The notes beneath the pieces were generated by a model that saw nothing but the letters and a program-made list of their open reading frames with translations, was not told the origin of the DNA and did not search any database. This document shows, one piece after another, positions 1 through 8,765 of a stretch of DNA of 64,000 bases. This DNA is from Dyadobacter luticola (GTDB taxonomy: Bacteria; Bacteroidota; Bacteroidia; Cytophagales; Spirosomataceae). The stretch spans positions 1,162,375-1,226,374 of the forward strand of contig NZ_VCEJ01000002.1 of assembly GCF_005860805.1 (NCBI RefSeq), in the 5' to 3' direction. The first letter of the stretch is position 1. Each line of letters starts with the position of its first letter. Both the position numbers and the translations under genes were made by a program.

Positions 1-802
1 CTTTTTCAATCCAGTAAGTCAATACCTTGATTTCTCTTTCACTCAGGCGTTTTCCTTTGGTCGGCATCGCCTCTTTGTCTCCTTTCGGAAGAGATATGCG
101 CCTGATCAGTTCACTTTTGTCGGGATGGTTCGGGATTACGACCACGCCATCTTCGCCGCCTTTCATAATGGCATCTTTGCTGTCGAGGCGGAGGTCGCCT
201 TTGGTTTTGGTTTCGCTGTGGCAGCTGTAACAGTTGTGGGCCAGGATTGTGCGAACTTCGATGTTCAGTTCCTGTACTTGCTGCGGGTTTAATGCACCAT
301 TATTGGTTAAGACAAAATCCGCCTCGGTTTCACCTTCTGGCTCTTTTGTCCCGCCCGCGCCGCCAGGTAACACGCTTGACAGATAGTCATCGCCGTGGGT
401 TAGCATTGCGCCATAATGTCCGGCAAATGATACGCCAAATACAGTGCAGAACAAGAGTGACCGGAAGATCGCCCTGTTTTTAGCTTTCAAGGCAAAAAGC
501 GCCACAACCGTCAAGGTCATGGTCGCAATACCCGACCATTTGTGAATGTTGAATGTTTGCCCGCTCGCATCCTCTGAGTCAGCCAGCATGAGTCCGAAGA
601 CCACAGCAAAGACCGCGCTGAACGCACCCACCCAGGTCAATATAGAAATCGCATCGCGGAGAGCGCCCGACTTGCGTTTCCAGTCTAAAATTTCAAGTAA
701 GAGGGCGACGCACAAAAGTCCAATCGGAAAATGCACGAGCAGCGGATGCAGCCGCCCTAAAAATTGCCAAAGCCAGAAAGTTTCGTTTGCTTGGAGTAAC
801 AC
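1..802 (-). CDS. DUF2231 membrane / c-type cytochrome domain protein (C-terminus cut off by window edge)
   Basis: Translated from the reverse strand, this frame stays open from about 802 to the window edge (about 267 residues). The N-terminal half is hydrophobic and starts with a run like LGRLHPLLVHFPIGLL, typical of DUF2231 membrane domains, with about four membrane segments. After a polar linker comes NCYSCHSE, a CxxCH haem-attachment motif inside a segment (KGDLRLDSKDAIMKGG) typical of planctomycete-type cytochrome c domains (PSCyt1). It is therefore probably a membrane-anchored, periplasmic c-type cytochrome. No ATG is available near the N-terminus. I chose the GTG at 800-802 because it puts the first membrane segment close to the start, but the frame is open further upstream. 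The opposite-strand frames here are shadows. The rest of the gene lies outside the window, so partner domains cannot be judged. Confidence 0.72.
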   Translation of the reverse strand, partial: MLLQANETFWLWQFLGRLHPLLVHFPIGLLCVALLLEILDWKRKSGALRDAISILTWVGAFSAVFAVVFGLMLADSEDASGQTFNIHKWSGIATMTLTVVALFALKAKNRAIFRSLLFCTVFGVSFAGHYGAMLTHGDDYLSSVLPGGAGGTKEPEGETEADFVLTNNGALNPQQVQELNIEVRTILAHNCYSCHSETKTKGDLRLDSKDAIMKGGEDGVVVIPNHPDKSELIRRISLPKGDKEAMPTKGKRLSEREIKVLTYWIEK

Positions 803-1089
803 AATATAAAAAATTATGGGTTTAGGAATATTCAGTATAAAGACCTGAAATATTTTGCAATAGTAAAATGATTGAAAATTGGCACTATCCTGCTCTGTCT
901 TGTTTGAATGTGGCGGGATAGCAGTGTTTTGGAGAAATGTCTTGAATAAAAATCAGGAGATCAGTGAAATTTAGTAAGCACAAAGTTAGTAGGGTAACGA
1001 TTTTGAAATAGTTAAAGTTACAGTTATTCTCAGAATGTGTCAAAGACGGACATTTTGGTAAAATATCCGTCTTTGACAACAAACCACCA
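803..1089. other. intergenic region, no gene seen
   Basis: The stretch is AT-rich and lies between the susD stop and the cytochrome-domain gene, both on the minus strand. A 65-codon minus-strand frame (885-1082) crosses a strong hairpin and matches no family I know, so I do not call it a gene. The only clear structure is the inverted repeat at 1039-1077. Confidence 0.5.
1039..1077 (-). terminator. hairpin downstream of susD
   Basis: GTCAAAGACGGA (1039-1050) pairs perfectly with TCCGTCTTTGAC (1066-1077). After one mismatch, ATTTT pairs with AAAAT around a GGT loop. It begins 12 bases past the susD stop. No clear U-tract follows on the minus strand, so it may protect the 3' end rather than terminate intrinsically. 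Confidence 0.45.
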
Positions 1090-2607
1090 TTAATAGCCCG
1101 GATTCTGGGTCAATTTGGCATTGATCAGGATTTGTGGGGCCGGGATCGGCAGGTAGTATTCATTTTCTGTGTATACATAATCTGTCGAGTTAAAAGGTAC
1201 GTTTCCGCGGTCCACGGTTGGTTTTTCACGTTCTTTTGCGCCATGAGCATTCATAAATGCGGCCCACTGCGCCGGGGTCATCGTTCTTTTCAGGTCGAAG
1301 AAGCGCTGGTTTTCAAAAGCCAGTTCCAGACGGCGTTCTTTCAACACGGCAGTCCGGAATGCAGTTTTGTCCAAAGCGGTCAATGCGGCTAAGCCAGCGC
1401 GTTTTCTTACCTGGTTAAGGTAGTCCAGAGCTTCTGCGGTCGGGCCAGTCTGTTCGTTGATCGCTTCCGCCAACATTAAGAGCACATCGGCATAGCGCAG
1501 CACCGGCCAGTTGGTATTGGTCCGGTTTACGATGGTATGCGCATAGTTGTATTTGGCAACATAAGGCACCGGATATTCTTTTCCATCCAAAGTAAAGCTG
1601 GTTTTCAGTGAAACATCTTTGCGCAAATCACCTTTTTCGTATGCATTGATGATGTCATTGGTAGGAACATTACGTCCGCCGTTTCCACCGGCAGAGTAGC
1701 CTGTTACCGCGCCTTTTGAAACCCTCGGTGCAAAAACATATTCGAAGTTGCTCCACTCACCCAGGTCATTATCGCCCTGGTACTGCACTTCGAAGAGCGA
1801 CTCTGGTCCATTCTTTTTCGCCGCCGACGGATCGAAGTTATCCGCGTAGTTGGCGTTCAGTGAATAACCCAATGTGGTTACCTCTTTCAATGTAGTGACC
1901 GTTTCGGCGTATTTTTTCTGAACCAGGTAACTTTTGCCCAGAAGTCCCAGCGCGGCCCCTTTGGTAGCGCGGCCTTTGTCGGCAGCATTGGTGTATTTGG
2001 CTGGCAGCAATGTGCTGGCTTCTTTCAAGTCTTTTTCAATCTGTGCCCAAACCTCCGTTTGCGGAGATCTTACCAGATCAAATGCCGGGTCCGGTGTAGC
2101 CAACGTCGAAGTCACGATCACAACGTCGCCAAAATACTGCACAAGATTAAAATACAAGTAACCTCTCAAAAATTTGAGCTGCCCCTCGATTTCCTTTCTA
2201 GCTCCGTCTTCAAGGGTTGCGCCCTGCATTTTTTCGAGAGTCAGGTTGCAGTTGTAAAGCGTCGCATAATAGTTGTTCCAGATCGCGGCGATCTCACCAT
2301 TACCTGAGTTTACCGTCCCGAATTCGAATGCTTCCCAGCCGCCCGCGCCACCACGGTCGGAAGGGTTGAGGTCGATGGTCGTGTTATCTGTATAAAATTC
2401 GCCGGCCAGGTAAGCGGTGTTGGTGATGGATTGCAGCTGGCTATATACCCCGTTGAGGGCTTGTTTCACCTGCGCTTCGTTTTTGTAAAATACATCCACC
2501 CCTACTTTCGTCGGGTCCGTCTGGTTGAGGAAGTCTTCGCTGCACGACGTCTGCAAAAGCGCGGCAACGACCATTCCCAGTATGATTGATTTTTTCATTG
2601 TCGTCAA
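1090..2607 (-). CDS. RagB/SusD family nutrient-uptake outer-membrane lipoprotein
   Basis: A 505-residue protein with a short lipoprotein signal ending in LLQTSC, so the mature protein would start at a lipidated Cys and sit on the outer leaflet of the outer membrane. The sequence is SusD-like throughout: an N-terminal SEDFLNQTDPTKV segment, helical TPR-like pairs (FLRGYLYFNLVQYFGDV, KGAALGLLGKSYL) and the C-terminal ADVLLMLAEAINE and LRYADVLL signatures. SusD proteins act as lids that bind glycan or peptide ligands over a SusC channel. The SusC gene lies immediately upstream with a 2-base gap, so the two are co-transcribed. MTTMKKS and MKKS are both possible starts. No glycoside hydrolase or sulfatase adjoins the pair, so the substrate cannot be predicted. 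Confidence 0.95.
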   Translation of the reverse strand: MTTMKKSIILGMVVAALLQTSCSEDFLNQTDPTKVGVDVFYKNEAQVKQALNGVYSQLQSITNTAYLAGEFYTDNTTIDLNPSDRGGAGGWEAFEFGTVNSGNGEIAAIWNNYYATLYNCNLTLEKMQGATLEDGARKEIEGQLKFLRGYLYFNLVQYFGDVVIVTSTLATPDPAFDLVRSPQTEVWAQIEKDLKEASTLLPAKYTNAADKGRATKGAALGLLGKSYLVQKKYAETVTTLKEVTTLGYSLNANYADNFDPSAAKKNGPESLFEVQYQGDNDLGEWSNFEYVFAPRVSKGAVTGYSAGGNGGRNVPTNDIINAYEKGDLRKDVSLKTSFTLDGKEYPVPYVAKYNYAHTIVNRTNTNWPVLRYADVLLMLAEAINEQTGPTAEALDYLNQVRKRAGLAALTALDKTAFRTAVLKERRLELAFENQRFFDLKRTMTPAQWAAFMNAHGAKEREKPTVDRGNVPFNSTDYVYTENEYYLPIPAPQILINAKLTQNPGY

Positions 2608-2609
2608 TG

Positions 2610-5600
2610 TTAGAAGTTTACTTTAATACCAGCTGAGAATGTTCTTGGAACAGGGTACGACTCGTCGTCGTTGTTCAGTTCCGTACCGCCGCGCACACCG
2701 GCGTCGGGGTTATTTCCAGGATATTTGGTGACCAGAAGCAGGTTGGCAGCATTGATGAAAATGCGGGCGTCGGACAGGATACCTTCCAGTTTTGGCAGCG
2801 TGTAGCCGATTGTTACGTTTTTCACCCACATGTGCGTGCCGTCATATACATATCGCTCGCTGCTCTCGCGTGACCATTTGAAATAATCGGTACCACCTTG
2901 TGAATGTTTGTCATTTGGATTAGGGCCTGGATTCTCAGGAGATTTCCAGCGGTCTTTCGCTTTTTCCAGCACGTTGAATACACCGTCCATGTTCATGGTT
3001 GATGCTTCAATGTTCCGGTAAATGTCGAATTTGTAGGCACCCATCAGCAACACGTTCACATCGAAGCGCTTGTAATCAGCGGCCACGGTCCATGCCCAGT
3101 TGAATTTTGGGTTAGGGTTACCAATAATGGTCATATCCTTGGTATCGTAAGACACAATGCCGTCGGGGCTGCCATCCGGATTTCCGTGCAAGTCGGCAAA
3201 TTTCATCGCGCCTGGTACCGCGCCTTCCTGCAAAGGTGCTTTGTTGATCTCATCCTGGGTGTTGAAAATGCCCAGCTTGCGATACCCGAAGATCATACCG
3301 ATCGGCTGGCCTACCTGCTGAATGTTGTACCCGCCGTACTGGCTTCCCTGGAGAATAAAATCATTCTGGCCGCGGATGGCGAGTACTTTGTTGCGGTTAA
3401 TGGTAAAGTTCACATTGGTACGGAAGTTCACCCCGCCAAATCTGGTTTGATAAGTAGCCGCCAGCTCAACGCCCTGGTTCTGCACTTTACCCAGGTTTTT
3501 CAATGTTGAAGTAAAACCGGACACCGCAGGAATGCTGTATCCCAGCAACATATCATCCGTGATTTTCTTGTAGTACTCAGCCGTGAAGACGATCTTATTA
3601 TTTAACAAAGACAGGTCAAGACCAATATCTGTCTGGTTTGATTTTTCCCAGCTCAATTCTGAGTTGGCAAATCGGGTTACCGTTTTACCTGAAACGACGG
3701 TATTGTTAAATACATAATTGTTCAAGCCGAGGAAGGCAAGGCTGGCGTAGTTACCATCGTCCCCCGAGTTTTGACCTACACCAAAGTTGTTGTTGGCACT
3801 CACGGCGTAGCTGTTGTTACCCGTCATACCCCAGCTGGCGCGCAGTTTCAGGTCAGTCAGCCAGTTTGCTTTTGGCATAAATGATTCTTCGGAAAGCCGC
3901 CAACCTACCGAAGCTGCCGGGAAGTTACCAAACTGGTGTCCTTCGCTGAACCTCGAACTTCCTTCACGACGGAAAGAGGCAGAGAATAAGTATTTGTCTT
4001 TGAATGAGTAGTTCAGACGGGCCAGGTACGCAATCATGGTCCATTTTCTTTCAATGGAGTTGGAAGAACGGATGGTTGCATTGCCAAGATAGGGCGACAG
4101 ATCGTCCGGGAAAGTGTTACCTGAACCATAAAGACCTCTTACAACTTCCTGCTGCGCGGTGTAACCCAGCAAAGCATCGAAATGATGATTCTCTCCGAAA
4201 TTATGATTGTACGTCAGCAACTGGTCAGCCGAGTAGTTGCGTGTTTCTTCCGAATCGTCACGTTCTGTTGCAATCCGTGGAGGCGCGCCGCTGCTACCTG
4301 TCGCCACCGGCAAACCGATTGTTGAAGGCACATATTCCTTATAAGTATTGTAGTTGATTTTCGCATTCACCGAAGACCGGAATTTCAGTCCTGGCAAAAT
4401 TTTGAGCTCCACATAACCATTGGAAAGTACGTCGGCAATGTTCCGGTTGCGCTTGATGTTTTTCAACATATATAATGGGTTCGGAAATCCGAAGATGTCG
4501 CCCACACCATTATAATAAGGAATCAGCTCGCCTTTCTCGTCATAAGCCGGGTAGCGCGGGTCAGCTATCAGTGTTAAACCCACTTGTGCATTACGTCCGT
4601 CGGTACTAGCCAGGCTCGAACGCGAGTAGCTTCCCGCAATGTTCATACCCATGCTGATAAACTTGTTCACATCGCCGAAGAGATTGGTACGGACCGATGC
4701 GCGGTCGTAACCCGTATATTGCAGGGCACCATCTTCCTTGTAATAACCTGCCGAAACGACTGATTTGATTGGGCCTTTTCCGGATGATAAAGTGACGTTA
4801 ATGTCCTTGTAAGGTGCATTGTTGTGCAGGATCAGGTCAAACCAGTTAGTCGAATACTTTGTGTCCGCGGGATTACGGAAATCAATGGGGATCTCCTCAG
4901 TCGAAGGCTGTCTTTTATTGGCCAGAACAAACCGTCCGATGAACACCTCCTTCTTAAACTGCGCAAAATCCTGTCCGTTCAAAACCTTCGTTTTTCTGGA
5001 ATCAGGCACATTTTGCACACCGTAATCGATGGATACATTCAGGCTGGTCTTGCCTTCCTTGGCCGATTTAGTTGTGATCAGAACCACACCATTGGAACCT
5101 CTCGCACCGTAAATTGCCGTTGAAGCCGCATCTTTCAGTACCGAAATGGTTTCGATATCATTGGGGTTCAGGTTTTGTCCAACCGAAATACCGACAGGAA
5201 AACCGTCGATAACATAAAGTGGATCCGAGCCGGCTCCCAATGAGCTGATACCACGTACTTTAACCTCGAACTGCTGACCTGGCGTACCGCTTTTTTGCTT
5301 AATAATCACACCCGGCGCCTGGCCCTGGATCATCCGCGTTACGTTGGATTTCGGCATTTCACCAATGTCGTCAATGTTGATGACCGACAAAGCGGAGGTG
5401 ATATCGCGCTTGCGCTGGGTACCGTAACCGACCACAACCACTTCTTCCAGGGCTTTGGTATCTACCACAAGCTGCTGATCGATAGTGGATTGATTACCGA
5501 CAGTAACCTCTTTGGTAAGGTAGCCGACAAAAGAAAAAACCAGCACATTGGTGCCGGTTTCCGGAACACTGATTTCATAGTTACCGTCAGGGTTAGTGAC

Positions 5601-5843
5601 CGTACCCACGCTCGAACCTTTTAATATTACGCTCACGCCCGGCAGCGCAACGCCCTTATCGTCAGAGACTTTACCTTTCACGGACCGGTCTACCGGCATC
5701 TTCACCGGATCGCCGTATTTATTTGTAGTGATGCCTGCCTGAGCCAGGCCAGCACACAGAATGCTCAAAAGCACCGGGGCAAATAGTATTTTGCTTAGAA
5801 ATTGCCGACCAGTGCTGGGTCGTAATAGTCGAGGTACATGCAT
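2610..5843 (-). CDS. SusC/RagA family TonB-linked outer-membrane transporter
   Basis: A 1077-residue protein with a long cleavable signal (about 36 residues, ending GLAQA), then a carboxypeptidase-D-like domain (KGKVSDDKGVALPGVSVILKG, about residues 57-140). A TonB-box-like EEVVVVGYGTQ segment, a plug domain (VIQGQAPGVII-like and PLYVIDGFPVG runs, ending with ISVLKDAASTAIYGARGSNG) and a large beta-barrel ending in a terminal Phe (FSAGIKVNF) follow. Length and order are standard for SusC. It forms the channel under the SusD lid encoded just downstream and imports an oligomeric nutrient using proton motive force through TonB. A TonB-like gene is present at 12992-13918, but nothing links the two specifically. 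No anti-sigma/ECF sigma pair is next to it, and the barrel has no N-terminal STN domain, so regulation is unlikely to be by FecIR-type signalling. Confidence 0.96.
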   Translation of the reverse strand: MHVPRLLRPSTGRQFLSKILFAPVLLSILCAGLAQAGITTNKYGDPVKMPVDRSVKGKVSDDKGVALPGVSVILKGSSVGTVTNPDGNYEISVPETGTNVLVFSFVGYLTKEVTVGNQSTIDQQLVVDTKALEEVVVVGYGTQRKRDITSALSVINIDDIGEMPKSNVTRMIQGQAPGVIIKQKSGTPGQQFEVKVRGISSLGAGSDPLYVIDGFPVGISVGQNLNPNDIETISVLKDAASTAIYGARGSNGVVLITTKSAKEGKTSLNVSIDYGVQNVPDSRKTKVLNGQDFAQFKKEVFIGRFVLANKRQPSTEEIPIDFRNPADTKYSTNWFDLILHNNAPYKDINVTLSSGKGPIKSVVSAGYYKEDGALQYTGYDRASVRTNLFGDVNKFISMGMNIAGSYSRSSLASTDGRNAQVGLTLIADPRYPAYDEKGELIPYYNGVGDIFGFPNPLYMLKNIKRNRNIADVLSNGYVELKILPGLKFRSSVNAKINYNTYKEYVPSTIGLPVATGSSGAPPRIATERDDSEETRNYSADQLLTYNHNFGENHHFDALLGYTAQQEVVRGLYGSGNTFPDDLSPYLGNATIRSSNSIERKWTMIAYLARLNYSFKDKYLFSASFRREGSSRFSEGHQFGNFPAASVGWRLSEESFMPKANWLTDLKLRASWGMTGNNSYAVSANNNFGVGQNSGDDGNYASLAFLGLNNYVFNNTVVSGKTVTRFANSELSWEKSNQTDIGLDLSLLNNKIVFTAEYYKKITDDMLLGYSIPAVSGFTSTLKNLGKVQNQGVELAATYQTRFGGVNFRTNVNFTINRNKVLAIRGQNDFILQGSQYGGYNIQQVGQPIGMIFGYRKLGIFNTQDEINKAPLQEGAVPGAMKFADLHGNPDGSPDGIVSYDTKDMTIIGNPNPKFNWAWTVAADYKRFDVNVLLMGAYKFDIYRNIEASTMNMDGVFNVLEKAKDRWKSPENPGPNPNDKHSQGGTDYFKWSRESSERYVYDGTHMWVKNVTIGYTLPKLEGILSDARIFINAANLLLVTKYPGNNPDAGVRGGTELNNDDESYPVPRTFSAGIKVNF

Positions 5844-6172
5844 AAGCTAGATGATTGATGTTTTAAAGGTTTGGATTGAGTTAAATCGAATGTGAATGGG
5901 TGGTTCATTTGTTACATGGCGATTGATTTTGATGGAACATGAGTTGTGAGTTATTTAATAAGTACAATAAATGGTTGGAATTATACTTATTCCCGCAATA
6001 GTATTGGTTACAAAAGCGCCTACTATCCTGTTCTATCCGGTTATGAGCCAAAATGTGTAAGAAAGAAACAATTAATATAATTATACAGATGTCGATTTTT
6101 CGCGCAGATAAAATGTCGTTTTGGTGAGCATTCACTATTTTTACGCATGTGCAATTGATAGCGATTCTTCTT
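5844..6172. other. divergent intergenic region between susC and the gliding-type gene
   Basis: These 329 bases must hold the promoters of both divergent genes. The region is AT-rich. I could not find a convincing TTTG-N19-21-TAnnTTTG pair on either strand. Small frames here overlap each other and look like chance frames. Confidence 0.5.
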
Positions 6173-8080
6173 ATGGCCCGAGGTGTACTGCGCATTTTTC
6201 TCCTTCTAACACTGTTAATCAGTTTTTCTAGCACTGTCTGCGCCAATCATATCGTGGGTGGAGAGCTAAAAATGTCTCCAAGAGGCGGCGGTAACAAGTT
6301 TAAAATCACGCTTATTCAGTTTTGGGACAAAAATCATTTGATCGAAAGCACGCCTACTTCTTCCGGTAACCGTGATGACTATGCGGACCTGTATATTTAC
6401 CGCAAGCGTGACAATGCTTACATGACCGGGCTCAGGGTCAACTATATCAATTCGGAGACGATTTCTTACCAGAATAAGGCTTGTGCGGTGGTTCGGTCGC
6501 TCAATACTTCAAAGGGCATTTATGAGGGTGATGTGACGCTCGATCCGCAGATTTACAATGATCCGGACGGCTATTATGTTGCCTGGGAACGCTGCTGCCG
6601 AAATGCGGATATCAACAACATTGTTGCGCCGGGAGACAATGGAATGGTGTTCTATCTCGAATTTCCGCCCGTTACCATCGCGGATTCTGCTCCTGAATTC
6701 TATGCGCCAAATGGGCAGTACATTTGCATCAACCGCCCTTTTTCAATGACCATGAGCGCCACCGATGCGGATGGCGATGAACTGCGGTATTCTCTGGTCA
6801 CACCATTTCGGGGCACGACGGATCCACAGCAGCCTTTTGGTACCAAGACTTCTAAAAGCAGCTACCCTACCATCACTTGGGAAACAGGCATTTCCCTGGC
6901 GAGTGTGATCCCGGGCAGCAGCCCGCTGAAAGTCAGTAATACCGGTATCTTGTCTGTCACGGCCAATCACCTGGGGTTATATGTTTTTACTGTTCAATGT
7001 GAAGAATACCGGGCCGGAAAAAGGATTGGCGTCGTGCGGCGGGATTTTCAGTTGTTGGTGATCGATTGCAATGATGACCAGCCAGAGCAGCCGGTGATTA
7101 CGATGCAGGCGAGCCCTGTGCAGGAAGTGACATTTTGCCCGGCAAGTCCTGTTCAGCTCGAAACTGAGAGCTCTTCCGATTGGTCGTACCAGTGGCAACT
7201 CAATGGTCTGAACATCCCCGGTGCAACCAATGCCACGATTACGGTGACCGACTCCGGCAGCTATTCCGTAGTGAAAAGTTATACTAAAAAATGTTCACGT
7301 GATACCAGCTCACAGGTAGTGATTGCACATTATGCCGCTCCGATCGAGGCGGTCATTTCATCTGCCAAAGACACGCTTTGCCAGAACGAATCCGTCAATT
7401 TATTAGCGAATGGCGGCACGCTGAAACCCGGTGAATCCATTAGTTGGACGAGGGACAATGTGGCCCTGGAAGAAAAGGCGGCAAGCCTGACCATCAGCAC
7501 AGCTGGTACTTATTACATTGAGATTAAAAATGGGACTACTGGCTGTGCGGGTAGGGATACGCTACGAATTGAGCAGGAAACTTTAACGGTGACTTTGCCA
7601 GCTAAAAAAGGCATAATCGAGACGTCAAAAACGACCCTGACTCCGCTGGTGACTCCGCCCAATCCCTCCTATTCTTACGCCTGGTCACCGCCCGACGGGC
7701 TTGTATCAAATGCAGATGCACAAGCTGCCACAGTTTCACCCACGCAAGATACTGAATATCACTTGACCGTCACTTCACCAAACGGATGCACTGCGGAAGC
7801 ATCGACGCTGGTTTTCGTGATTGATAAGATGCACATTCCCAATTCGTTTTCTCCTAATAATGATGGTCACAACGATACGTTTCAGATCTATAATGCGAAG
7901 GATCAAATTGTAGAAATGCGTATCTATAATCGCTGGGGTGAACTGATTTTTTACTCTCCCGGGTACGAAAAACCGTGGGATGGTACCTATAAAAACGAAC
8001 CTGTACCGGCGGGAAGCTATCCCTACATCATAAAGACGGAAGAATCTGAAATGAATGGTACTATCCTGCTATTGAAGTAG
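6173..8080 (+). CDS. large secreted protein with gliding-motility-associated C-terminal domain (T9SS type B)
   Basis: I use the ATG at 6173 rather than 6149, because it directly precedes a clean signal peptide (about 24 residues, ending VCA before NHIVGGEL). The protein is about 635 residues. The N-terminal module carries HIVGGEL, DGYYVAWERCCRN and APGDNGMVFYLEFPP. The middle holds Ig-like/PKD-like repeats with conserved Cys and Trp (WQLNGLNIPGATNATITV). The C-terminal 90 residues (NSFSPNNDGHNDTFQIYN, IYNRWGELIFYS, WDGTYKNEPVPAGSYPY) are the gliding-motility-associated C-terminal domain, the type B sorting signal for the type IX secretion system. The protein is probably exported and attached to or released from the cell surface. 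It is paralogous to the product at 44058-46265. No T9SS component is encoded next to it, so a role in gliding itself is not shown. Confidence 0.88.
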   Translation: MARGVLRIFLLLTLLISFSSTVCANHIVGGELKMSPRGGGNKFKITLIQFWDKNHLIESTPTSSGNRDDYADLYIYRKRDNAYMTGLRVNYINSETISYQNKACAVVRSLNTSKGIYEGDVTLDPQIYNDPDGYYVAWERCCRNADINNIVAPGDNGMVFYLEFPPVTIADSAPEFYAPNGQYICINRPFSMTMSATDADGDELRYSLVTPFRGTTDPQQPFGTKTSKSSYPTITWETGISLASVIPGSSPLKVSNTGILSVTANHLGLYVFTVQCEEYRAGKRIGVVRRDFQLLVIDCNDDQPEQPVITMQASPVQEVTFCPASPVQLETESSSDWSYQWQLNGLNIPGATNATITVTDSGSYSVVKSYTKKCSRDTSSQVVIAHYAAPIEAVISSAKDTLCQNESVNLLANGGTLKPGESISWTRDNVALEEKAASLTISTAGTYYIEIKNGTTGCAGRDTLRIEQETLTVTLPAKKGIIETSKTTLTPLVTPPNPSYSYAWSPPDGLVSNADAQAATVSPTQDTEYHLTVTSPNGCTAEASTLVFVIDKMHIPNSFSPNNDGHNDTFQIYNAKDQIVEMRIYNRWGELIFYSPGYEKPWDGTYKNEPVPAGSYPYIIKTEESEMNGTILLLK

Positions 8081-8106
8081 TTACTATATTTACCGAAAGC
8101 TGATAA

Positions 8107-8128
8107 CTAATTTAACATTGTTAATTAG
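8107..8128. terminator. AT-rich hairpin between convergent gene ends
   Basis: CTAATTTAAC, loop ATT, GTTAATTAG forms a near-perfect stem with one bulged base. It lies between the gliding-type gene and the XRE regulator gene and overlaps the latter's stop codon. The stem is almost entirely A/T, so termination strength is doubtful. Confidence 0.3.
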
Positions 8129-8537
8129 CGTCTTTGTATTCTTTAAATGAGCCGTCAGTATAGAAAATCAGTACACGCTCTATTTTCTTTTCAATACTTA
8201 CGCTCTTCTCCTGAACTTCCGCAGCTGCTGGCTGCTGTGATTGTTGCCGAGTACTTACCCGAGGTTTACTAACTCTGGGAATTTCTGATTTTACATAACT
8301 GCTGGTCTCGCTAGTGGCGATGCCTGTGGGCAGATTCTCATCTTCAAAAACCCAGTTCAAACCCAGATCAGGAAAACGTTTTATAATCTTCTGGATAATG
8401 TCGAGACTGGGCTTATTTCTGCCCGCAATGATGTGTGACATACTCGATCGCTGTATCCCGATTTCATCCGCGAAAATGGAAGGCGAAATGTTTTTGTCCG
8501 CTAATATCTGCTTGATCTTTTCATTCAGGTCCATCAA
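8121..8537 (-). CDS. XRE-family helix-turn-helix regulator
   Basis: A 138-residue protein. Residues 3-60 form a Cro/C1-type helix-turn-helix (IKQILADKNISPSIFADEIGIQRSSMSHII and so on), followed by GLNWVFEDENLPTG, a continuation common to Cytophagales XRE proteins. Residues 70-115 are a low-complexity Ser/Gln/Pro linker. The C-terminal 25 residues (KKIERVLIFYTDGSFKEY) look like a small beta-hairpin and are conserved in related proteins, suggesting a dimer or ligand module. It is transcribed alone. The upstream DNA carries a TACATTTG promoter element and a duplicated 19-23-base motif (see the repeat at 8549-8669), which suggests autoregulation. Its targets are unknown. Confidence 0.82.
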   Translation of the reverse strand: MMDLNEKIKQILADKNISPSIFADEIGIQRSSMSHIIAGRNKPSLDIIQKIIKRFPDLGLNWVFEDENLPTGIATSETSSYVKSEIPRVSKPRVSTRQQSQQPAAAEVQEKSVSIEKKIERVLIFYTDGSFKEYKDAN

Positions 8538-8548
8538 TTCCAGCTGTA

Positions 8549-8669
8549 AATTGTGATTTACAAATGTACGGTATACTTCCCTAAATCGAAAGTTAAAACT
8601 CGGCTAATTCAATAATGTAAATCGTCTGTTGTAATTTAAAATATTGAATTGTGATTGGTTTACAAATGT
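8549..8669. repeat. direct repeat upstream of the XRE gene, possible operator pair
   Basis: The word aattgtgatt...ttacaaatgt occurs at 8549-8567 and again at 8647-8669, where four extra bases (ggtt) are inserted before the second half. The two copies are 98 bases apart. The proximal copy overlaps the TACATTTG promoter element of the regulator gene. This fits an autoregulatory operator, but binding is inferred only. Confidence 0.45.
8561..8568 (-). promoter_or_regulatory. TACATTTG -7 element for the XRE gene
   Basis: On the minus strand this reads TACATTTG, matching the Bacteroidota -7 consensus TAnnTTTG. It ends 23 bases upstream of the ATG at 8537, giving a leader of roughly 16 bases. The -33 region holds only a weak TTTCG. 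Confidence 0.5.
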
Positions 8670-8698
8670 TAACCATGTTGATTTGCAAGCGAATACAC

Positions 8699-8730
8699 AA
8701 AAAAAGTACGGCACATCACTGCACCGTACT
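8699..8730 (-). terminator. intrinsic terminator of dapD
   Basis: Read on the minus strand, AGTACGG and CCGTACT (8724-8730 with 8705-8711) form a 7-bp stem around a 12-base loop and are followed by a run of T (complement of 8699-8705). It lies about 35 bases beyond the dapD stop. Confidence 0.75.
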
Positions 8731-8765
8731 GAATAAAAGCTTTTAAAATTCTCTATGAACGAATG

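Noticed and set aside
1..809. Three plus-strand frames (27-230, 247-483, 546-809)
   Set aside because: They are shadows of the minus-strand cytochrome gene. That frame carries CxxCH and membrane segments, and these do not.
885..1082. 65-codon minus-strand frame between susD and the cytochrome gene
   Set aside because: It crosses a strong hairpin, has an AT-rich composition unlike genes, and encodes no recognisable domain.
5905..6246. 113-codon minus-strand frame before the gliding-type gene
   Set aside because: It overlaps the real start and signal peptide of that gene and has low-complexity AT-driven composition.
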